From positions 1-37,863 of the forward strand of contig CALAHN010000119.1 of assembly GCA_937891825.1 (NCBI GenBank): a stretch of DNA of 37,863 nucleotides, in the 5' to 3' direction. Source of the stretch: an uncultured Alphaproteobacteria bacterium. GTDB taxonomy: Bacteria > Pseudomonadota > Alphaproteobacteria > Bin95. Every line of letters starts with the position of its first letter. Within the stretch, counting starts at the first letter, position 1. Positions 32,767 through 37,863 of the stretch are shown piece after piece. Both the position numbers and the translations under genes were made by a program. The notes under the pieces were generated by a model. It was not told the DNA's origin. It did not search any database and saw nothing but the letters and a program-made list of their open reading frames with translations.

Positions 32767-34338
32767 ATGACTGACGGCCCGCCGACCGCCCGCAATCGCG
32801 CCGCCGCAATAACCGCCGCCAAGGCGGCCCTCCAGGACGACGCCCGGCCGGACGCCATGGCCAAACGCCGCCGCGACGGCAAACTCTCGGCCCGCGGTCG
32901 GATCGAAGCCTTGGTCGATCCTGGCAGCTTTCTGGAAGCCGGCGGCCTTGCCGGGCCGCATCGCGACAATCCCTGGAACGCCGCCATCGAGGCGCCGTCG
33001 GACGGCAATGTCACAGGCATGGCGCGGATCGACGGTCGCCCGATCAGCCTCGTCGCCCATGACTTTACCGTCCTCGGCGGGTCCGTCGGCGTCGCAGGCA
33101 GCCAGAAGAACAACATGGCGATCGAACGGGCGACCAAGGCAGGCGCGCCCCTGGTCATGCTGGTCGAAGGCGGCGGCCACCGCATTCAGGACGGCCAGAA
33201 CTCCCGGCATTTCGCGGCAGGATCGCGGGTCTTCCATCTGCTCGGCCTGAATTCCGGCTGGACGCCGATGGCGGTCGCGGTGCTCGGCTCCGGCTTCGCC
33301 GGGCCGACCAACTACGCCAGCATGGCGGATTTCGTCGTCATGCTGCGCGAGAACGCGGAAATGGGCATGGCCGGTCCAGCGCTGGTCAAAGCCGGGATCG
33401 GCGAGGATATCGACAAGGCGGCGCTCGGCGGGGCCGCCCTCCAGGTCGACAAGCACGGCATCGCCGACCTGGGCGTCGCCGATGAGGCGGAAGCTTTCGC
33501 CGCGATCCGCCGCTTCCTCTCCTACCTGCCGTCCAACGCCAATGCGCCGCCGCCCGTCCAGGCGAGCGCGCCGCCGAGCCTGGACCAGGAAGCCTTGCTC
33601 GACATTGTCCCGGCCGATCAACGCAAGGCCTATGACGTCCGGCAGGTCATCGAGGCGATTGTCGATGGCGGCAGCGCGTTCGAGCTGAAGCCGACCTATG
33701 CCCGCAATGTCGTGACCGCCCTGGCGCGGCTCGACGGCCGCCCGGTCGCGATCCTGGCGAACCAGCCCAAGGTCCGGGCGGGCATGCTGGACGCGCCGGG
33801 CTGCGAGAAGGCGGCGCGGTTCGTGGGCCTGGCGGACGCCTTCGGCCTGCCGCTCGTCACGCTGATCGATGTCCCGGGCTTCGCCATCGGCTCCAAGGCG
33901 GAGGCGTCGGGCCTGGCGCGGCGGAGCGGGCGCCTGTTCTTCGAGATGGCGCACCTGACGGTGCCGAGGATATCTGTGGCGCTGCGCAAGGGCTTCGGCT
34001 CGGGCTATATCGCCATGGGCGGCGGCCGCAGCTTCGACGCCAGCTTCGCCTTCGCTTGGCCGACAGCGGAGATTTGCGCCATGTCGGTCGAGGGCGCCGT
34101 CGATGTCGCCTTCAAGCGGGACGTGATGTCCGCTCCGGACCCGGCCGCCAGACGCGCCGCGCTGATCGCGGAGACGCGAGCGCGCATCGGCGCCGCCCAG
34201 GCGGCCGAAGGCTTCGGCATCGATGACGTGATCGATCCCCGCGAGACCCGGAGCGCCCTGATCCGCGGCTTCGCCCTGCTGCCGCCGCGCATGCCCGACC
34301 CCGGCCCGCCGAAGCGGCGCGGCCTCTCGCCGATCTGA
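32767..34338 (+). CDS. Acyl-CoA carboxylase carboxyltransferase (beta) subunit
   Basis: This 523-residue protein has the tandem crotonase-like carboxyltransferase halves (N-half about 30-265, C-half about 280-500). Segments such as KLSARGRIEALVDPGSFLE, VLGGSVGVAGSQKNNMAIE, FAIGSKAEASGLARRSGR and FGSGYIAMGG are characteristic of propionyl-, methylcrotonyl- or geranyl-CoA carboxylase beta chains. The enzyme needs a biotin carboxylase/biotin carrier subunit, which is not encoded in the window. With three acyl-CoA dehydrogenases upstream, a role in branched-chain or isoprenoid acyl-CoA catabolism is plausible. Its stop overlaps the next reading frame as TGATG. Confidence 0.92.
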   Translation: MTDGPPTARNRAAAITAAKAALQDDARPDAMAKRRRDGKLSARGRIEALVDPGSFLEAGGLAGPHRDNPWNAAIEAPSDGNVTGMARIDGRPISLVAHDFTVLGGSVGVAGSQKNNMAIERATKAGAPLVMLVEGGGHRIQDGQNSRHFAAGSRVFHLLGLNSGWTPMAVAVLGSGFAGPTNYASMADFVVMLRENAEMGMAGPALVKAGIGEDIDKAALGGAALQVDKHGIADLGVADEAEAFAAIRRFLSYLPSNANAPPPVQASAPPSLDQEALLDIVPADQRKAYDVRQVIEAIVDGGSAFELKPTYARNVVTALARLDGRPVAILANQPKVRAGMLDAPGCEKAARFVGLADAFGLPLVTLIDVPGFAIGSKAEASGLARRSGRLFFEMAHLTVPRISVALRKGFGSGYIAMGGGRSFDASFAFAWPTAEICAMSVEGAVDVAFKRDVMSAPDPAARRAALIAETRARIGAAQAAEGFGIDDVIDPRETRSALIRGFALLPPRMPDPGPPKRRGLSPI

Positions 34339-34794
34339 TGGCGGCGCCAGGAGCGCATCGCCGACGCACGATCTATCTGGCCGGGCCGGACGTGTTTCTG
34401 CCCGACGCCGAAGCCATACTTGAGGCGAAATGCAGGATTGTCGAAGCCGCCGGGTTCAGCGGCCTCTCGCCGCTCGCCGGCGATCCGCCGGCGGACGCCA
34501 TGGGCATATTCAGAAAGTGCGAGGCGGCGATGGATCGGGCCTGGCGCTTATCGGGACCGGGCGGCCAACGCGCGGCAGACCAAGTCCGGGCTATGAGACG
34601 CGTGCGGCGTCAGCGTCGAGGATTTCGGCTTGCCCGAGAACCTGATGCTGGCCGGGGCGGCGTCAGCGTCAGGCTTGTCGATATTTACGCCGGATGAGGC
34701 GCCGGCGGACCCGGACCGCGATCTCGCCACGTTCGAACGGGCGGTCGCCGCGATCCGGGAGCGGTTCAGCTCATCAGTTCTTCGGGATTGCTGA
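34338..34794 (+). pseudogene. Decayed nucleoside 2-deoxyribosyltransferase
   Basis: The frame begins normally with TIYLAGPDVFLPDAEAILEAK and FRKCEAAMDRA, the N-terminal half of a COG3613 nucleoside 2-deoxyribosyltransferase. After about 34540 this frame loses similarity. In the +1 frame a C-terminal half resumes: YRDRAANARQTKSG, an in-frame TGA at 34594-34596, then VEDFGLPENLMLAGA up to a stop at 34792-34794. The central segment expected between DRA and YRDRA (a typical ANLTPFRGPSAD-GTAFELG region) is missing. This indicates an internal deletion with frameshift plus a nonsense codon. It overlaps the CT stop (TGATG) and runs 29 bases into rpoH on the opposite strand. Sequencing error could explain a frameshift but not the missing core. 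Confidence 0.75.
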
Positions 34795-35632
34795 AGGACG
34801 TGCGGAACTGCTCGCGCAGTTTGCCGAGCGCCCGCTTTTCAAGCTGGCGCACGCGCTCCTTGCTGACGCCCAGTTCCTCGCCGAGGGCTTCCAGGGTCAA
34901 CGTATCGTCTTGCAAGAGCCGCGCGCGGATGATGCGCGCCTCTCGCTTCGGCAAGGCCGCGAGCGCGCCCTTGACCCAGTTCGCCCGGGTCTCGCCGTCC
35001 TTCGACGCGATCGTGCTGGCTTCCGGGCTCGGACGGTCGTCTACCAGAAAATCCTGCCAGGAAAGATCGCCATCCTCGCCGATCGGCGCGTTCAGCGACT
35101 GATCGGACGCGGCGAGGCGGGACGACATGCCATCGACATCGCGCTTCGAAACCTTGAGCTCGTCGGCGATGGCCTGACGGCCGACATCGTCGAGCAGACC
35201 GCCGGTGCGGCCCTCGATCCGGGCGCGCAAGCGGCGCAGGTTGAAGAACAGCGATTTCTGCGAGGAGGTCGTGCCCGTCCTGACGATCGACCAGTTGCGC
35301 AGGATGTAATCCTGCATCGCCGACCGCACCCACCAGGATGCATAGGTCGAAAAGCGGATATCGCGCTCGGGCTCGAACCGGCTCGCCGCCTGCATCAGCC
35401 CGACATTGCCTTCCTGGATCAGGTCGGCGATCGGCAGGCCGTAATTGCGGAACTTGACCGCCATGCCGGCGACAAGCCGTCCATAGGCGGTGATCAATTC
35501 ATGCAGGGCCGCCTCATCGTCCTGGTCTCGCCAGGCGCGGGCCAATTGCTGTTCGCGTTCGCGGGTCAAGAGCGGCGTGCTCATGGCCGACCGAACCAGC
35601 CGCATGCCATTATTCGCGCTAATATGCGTCAT
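34766..35632 (-). CDS. rpoH: RpoH, sigma-32 family RNA polymerase sigma factor
   Basis: This 288-residue heat-shock-type sigma factor has region 2 with DLIQEGNVGLMQAASRFEPE and RFSTYASWWVR (93-103), and the RpoH box QKSLFFNLR at 125-133, which distinguishes sigma-32 from sigma-70. The region 4.2 helix-turn-helix is at about 246-268 (LEALGEELGVSKERVRQLEKR). The start at 35632 has a GGGAG/AGGG site upstream; a 14-codon longer frame is unsupported. The gene has a leader of more than 150 bases back to the carD terminator hairpin, so it likely has its own promoter. Alphaproteobacteria often carry two rpoH genes; which one this is cannot be told. Confidence 0.95.
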   Translation of the reverse strand: MTHISANNGMRLVRSAMSTPLLTREREQQLARAWRDQDDEAALHELITAYGRLVAGMAVKFRNYGLPIADLIQEGNVGLMQAASRFEPERDIRFSTYASWWVRSAMQDYILRNWSIVRTGTTSSQKSLFFNLRRLRARIEGRTGGLLDDVGRQAIADELKVSKRDVDGMSSRLAASDQSLNAPIGEDGDLSWQDFLVDDRPSPEASTIASKDGETRANWVKGALAALPKREARIIRARLLQDDTLTLEALGEELGVSKERVRQLEKRALGKLREQFRTSFSNPEELMS

Positions 35633-35800
35633 TTGCCCTGCTCCCTTCGCAGCGGTTGGCGCTTGACGCCCCATGGCGCGCGGCCCCTGACCGCCGATAA
35701 CCCGTTTAGACCTTCGCTACAGTTTATTACGGTTCAAATGTAGATTTGGATCACTGGGCGGCGAGAGCAAGTGAATTTATTGTGCAACGCACGCAAAGCA

Positions 35801-35833
35801 GAACGGCCCCCGACGCGGAGTCAAGGGCCGTTC
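35801..35833 (-). terminator. Hairpin terminator downstream of carD
   Basis: A perfect nine-base stem (35801-35809 GAACGGCCC with 35825-35833 GGGCCGTTC) has a 15-base loop. It begins 27 bases after the carD stop on the minus strand. The following minus-strand bases TGCTTTGCG form only a poor T-tract, so termination may be partial, and some read-through into rpoH is possible. Between it and the rpoH start (35633-35800) the sequence is AT-richer and holds no gene; it must contain the rpoH promoter, but no consensus was convincing. Confidence 0.6.
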
Positions 35834-35860
35834 AAGAAATAATACTTTAGAATGAGTGTG

Positions 35861-36364
35861 TTAGGCCGCTTCGGCGCGCAGTTGGGAGACGACCTTTTCC
35901 TCGGCTGCCGCTTCGTCGATCTTCTCGACGACGGCAAGCTCGCGGGACAGCCGCTCCAACGCCGATTGATAGATCTGCCGTTCGCTATAAGACTGATCCG
36001 GCTGATCGGCATTGCGATGCAGGTCCCGGACGACTTCGGCGATCGAAACCGGATTGCCGGAATTGATCTTCGCTTCGTATTCCTGGGCGCGACGGCTCCA
36101 CATGGCGCGCCGGACGCGCACCTTGCCGTTCAACGTCTTCATGGCAGCCGCCATGTCTTTCTTCGTCGACAGGCTGCGCAGGCCCGCGGAATCGACCTTG
36201 GTGGTCGGAATCCGCAAGGTCATTTTCTCTTTATCGAACTCGACGACCAGAAACTCCAGGGCTTCGCCGGCGATTTCCTGGGTCTGGATCGCCTTGATCT
36301 GACCGACGCCGTGGGCCGGATAGACCACATAATCCCCGGTGCGATGCTTCATTGGCTTGTTCAT
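35861..36364 (-). CDS. carD: CarD family transcriptional regulator
   Basis: This 167-residue protein has the CarD/TRCF RNA-polymerase-interacting domain at its N-terminus (GDYVVYPAHGVGQI, residues 10-23, and EFLVVEFDKEKMTLRIP) and a helical, charged C-terminal half with RRAQEYEAKINSGN. CarD proteins bind the RNA polymerase beta subunit and modulate open-complex stability, often at rRNA and stress promoters. A G-rich site lies about 14 bases upstream of the ATG, a long spacing; a second ATG four codons in has no site. It is bracketed by terminators and so probably monocistronic, placed between ridA and rpoH. Confidence 0.95.
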   Translation of the reverse strand: MNKPMKHRTGDYVVYPAHGVGQIKAIQTQEIAGEALEFLVVEFDKEKMTLRIPTTKVDSAGLRSLSTKKDMAAAMKTLNGKVRVRRAMWSRRAQEYEAKINSGNPVSIAEVVRDLHRNADQPDQSYSERQIYQSALERLSRELAVVEKIDEAAAEEKVVSQLRAEAA

Positions 36365-36432
36365 AGTAATATGCCGCGCTCCCTCAAGGTTGATCAGCGG
36401 ATAGCGACACGCGCATTACTCGGCGCCCCATG

Positions 36433-36459
36433 AAAAAGACGCCAACCTGAGTTGGCGTC
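36433..36459 (-). terminator. Intrinsic terminator of the mtnA-ridA operon
   Basis: Read on the minus strand, GACGCCAAC-TCAG-GTTGGCGTC forms a perfect nine-base stem with a four-base loop, followed at once by TTTTT. This is a textbook Rho-independent terminator, 102 bases after the ridA stop codon and 69 bases before the carD start. Confidence 0.88.
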
Positions 36460-36503
36460 CATTATCTGCGGCCGATCAATGCGACGCGTGTGCTGAGCAT
36501 ATC

Positions 36504-36545
36504 ACATTTTTCATGCGAATCGAAGAGATACCGTCAGAAAAATGT
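36504..36545. repeat. AT-rich inverted repeat in the ridA-carD gap
   Basis: ACATTTTTC (36504-36512) and GAAAAATGT (36537-36545) form a perfect nine-base inverted repeat separated by 24 bases, in a noticeably AT-rich stretch between the ridA stop and the terminator. It could fold in the ridA mRNA 3' end or be a protein site. Nothing else is seen in the 36365-36561 gap except the terminator and the carD upstream region. Confidence 0.45.
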
Positions 36546-36561
36546 CATGCGCCGCGCCGCG

Positions 36562-37029
36562 TCAAGGCCGGATCAGGACGACGCCTTCGATTTCGACCGA
36601 AATATTGCGCGGCAAACTGCCCATGCCGACGGCCGAACGCGCTGGCTTGCCCAAGTCGCCGAACACCTCGACCAAGAGATCGGTGCAGCCGTCGATGACT
36701 TTGGGGTGCGCTTGAAAGTCCGGCGTCGCATTGACCATGCCGAAGACTTTCAACACGCCAGCGATCCGGTCCAGGTCGCCGACCGCCTCCTGCATGATCG
36801 CGAGCATATTCAAACCGCAGAGACGCGCATGGCCATAGGCCGCCTCGACCGAGACATCCAGGCCGACCTTGCCGGTTTCGATGCCGCCATCGTGCCGGCG
36901 CGGCCCGACGCCCGAGAGATACAGCGTGTCGCCGCCGATCCTGAACGGCGCGTAATTCCCGATCGGCGCCGGCAACGGCGGCAATTCGATGCCGCGTTCG
37001 ATCAATCGTCGTTGTATGGATCCGGTCAT
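36562..37029 (-). CDS. RidA family (YjgF/YER057c) protein
   Basis: This 155-residue RidA-superfamily protein has LYLSGVGPRR in the N-terminal half and a C-terminal KPARSAVGMGSLPRNISVEIEGV. The conserved arginine of the enamine/imine deaminase site is that of PARSAV. RidA proteins hydrolyse reactive enamine intermediates, but not all subfamilies are active. It starts 12 bases after the mtnA stop and ends the operon. The length is a little above the usual 130 residues because of an N-terminal extension (IQRRLIERGIELPPLP), common in this subfamily. Confidence 0.9.
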   Translation of the reverse strand: MTGSIQRRLIERGIELPPLPAPIGNYAPFRIGGDTLYLSGVGPRRHDGGIETGKVGLDVSVEAAYGHARLCGLNMLAIMQEAVGDLDRIAGVLKVFGMVNATPDFQAHPKVIDGCTDLLVEVFGDLGKPARSAVGMGSLPRNISVEIEGVVLIRP

Positions 37030-37041
37030 TCGAGCGCTCCT

Positions 37042-37863
37042 CTATTCGGCCGCCGCCTGGCGCAGTCGCGCGAGGCCGGCCTTGCTGGCGGGGACGATCC
37101 CCGCCTCCGTAATCAACGCCGTCACCAACCGGGCCGGCGTCACGTCAAAGGCGTCGTTCCGCGCAGGACTGCCCGCCGGCGTGATCCTGACGGTCGTCCT
37201 GACGCCCGCCGCGTCGACGCCGGTGACATGGGTCACTTCCTCGGCCGCGCGCTGCTCGATCGGGATTTCGGCGACGCCATCGTCCACGGTCCAATCGATC
37301 GTCGGCGTCGGCAGGGCGACAAAGAAGGGCACGCCATTGTCCCTGGCCGCAAGCGCCTTCAGATAGGTGCCGATCTTGTTGCAGACATCGCCCGAAGCCG
37401 TCGTCCGGTCGGAACCGACGATGCAGAGATCGACCAGTCCATGCTGCATCAGATGGCCGCCGGCATTGTCGACAATGACGTGGTGGGGCACGCCGTGCGC
37501 GCCCAGCTCCCAGGCGGTCAGCGCGGCGCCCTGGTTGCGCGGCCGGGTTTCATCGACCCAGACATGGACGTTCAGACCGGCGTCATGGGCGCGATAGATC
37601 GGGGCAAGCGCCGTGCCCCAGTCGACCGTGGCGATCCACCCGGCATTGCAATGGGTCAGGATATTGACCGGCGCGCCGGCTGGCTTCCCGGCGGCGGCGG
37701 CTTCGATCAGGCCCAAGCCATGACCGCCGATGGCAGAGTTGATCGCAACGTCCTCGTCCGCCAGCCGGTCGGCTTCCGCCATGGCGGCGGCGGCGCGGGC
37801 GGGCGGCGCGAGCGGCCGGAGCACGCGGCCCATGCGCGCCAGCGCCCAACTCAGATTGACCGC
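37042..37863 (-). CDS. mtnA: MtnA, S-methyl-5-thioribose-1-phosphate isomerase (N-terminus cut)
   Basis: The C-terminal 273 residues are in the window; the frame is open through the right edge with [14 protein letters not shown], an internal part of the family, so the true start lies beyond it. MtnA isomerises methylthioribose-1-phosphate to methylthioribulose-1-phosphate in methionine salvage. The catalytic cysteine is in NILTHCNAG (codon 37648-37650) and the catalytic aspartate in [19 protein letters not shown]. The C-terminal [17 protein letters not shown] is also typical. It forms an operon with the ridA-type gene. Confidence 0.95.
   Translation of the reverse strand, partial: AVNLSWALARMGRVLRPLAPPARAAAAMAEADRLADEDVAINSAIGGHGLGLIEAAAAGKPAGAPVNILTHCNAGWIATVDWGTALAPIYRAHDAGLNVHVWVDETRPRNQGAALTAWELGAHGVPHHVIVDNAGGHLMQHGLVDLCIVGSDRTTASGDVCNKIGTYLKALAARDNGVPFFVALPTPTIDWTVDDGVAEIPIEQRAAEEVTHVTGVDAAGVRTTVRITPAGSPARNDAFDVTPARLVTALITEAGIVPASKAGLARLRQAAAE

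Noticed and set aside
35640-35760. A promoter for rpoH (TTGAAC with a distant TCTAAA)
   Set aside because: Spacing is outside the normal 16-18 bases and neither the sigma-70 nor the sigma-32 consensus fits well, so no site was assigned.
1-37863. CRISPR arrays, tRNA or rRNA genes, insertion sequences and prophage genes
   Set aside because: Both strands were read for regularly spaced repeats, cloverleaf-type segments, transposase motifs and phage structural genes, and none were found. The visible repeats are short codon-driven GC runs.

Overview
This is a GC-rich, gene-dense bacterial chromosome window. The organism is most likely an alphaproteobacterium of the Rhodospirillales type. The evidence is the order yebC-ruvC-ruvA-ruvB-ybgC-tolQ-tolR-tolA, a CarD-type regulator beside a sigma-32 (RpoH) gene, and many acyl-CoA, luciferase-like and F420/FMN-type oxidoreductase genes. 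No rRNA, tRNA, CRISPR array, insertion sequence or prophage was seen. No gene-free stretch exceeds 300 bases; the longest are about 230 bases (rpoH leader plus carD terminator) and about 200 bases (ridA-carD).

Region 1 (1-7300, all minus strand) is conserved housekeeping: a soluble hybrid histidine kinase, a YmdB-like metallophosphoesterase, then yebC, the Holliday-junction genes ruvCAB, and ybgC-tolQR-tolA. The window's left edge cuts tolA. Several of these genes overlap by four bases and are probably translationally coupled.

Region 2 (7381-15597, minus strand) is accessory metabolism. An esterase and an F420-type luciferase-like oxidoreductase come first, then a soluble lytic transglycosylase and moaB. 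These are followed by a tightly spaced trio: a luciferase-like monooxygenase, a flavin-dependent tryptophan-halogenase-family protein with its catalytic residues intact, and an alpha/beta hydrolase. The trio looks like a small halogenation/oxidation cassette of unknown substrate.

Region 3 (15691-22701) holds an MFS exporter and a beta-carbonic anhydrase on the plus strand. A tesA-FIST operon on the minus strand is divergent from an ABC ATPase/permease pair of the YbbA/YbbP type. The tesA and ABC start codons overlap on one CATG.

Region 4 (22735-28385) has a DUF169 plus O-methyltransferase operon, divergent from a cobalt-type nitrile hydratase operon (alpha, beta, accessory protein). A luciferase-like oxidoreductase plus 2-hydroxyacid dehydrogenase operon converges on the latter.

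Region 5 (28496-34794) starts with a parDE toxin-antitoxin module. It continues with a plus-strand operon of three acyl-CoA dehydrogenases and an acyl-CoA carboxylase carboxyltransferase, and ends in a decayed nucleoside 2-deoxyribosyltransferase gene.

Region 6 (34766-37863, minus strand) reads mtnA (cut by the right edge)-ridA, a clear intrinsic terminator, carD, a second hairpin terminator, and rpoH.

The strongest candidates for something undescribed are the halogenase/luciferase-like/hydrolase cassette and the DUF169-methyltransferase pair facing the nitrile hydratase. Both are inferences from gene content and spacing and have not been demonstrated.
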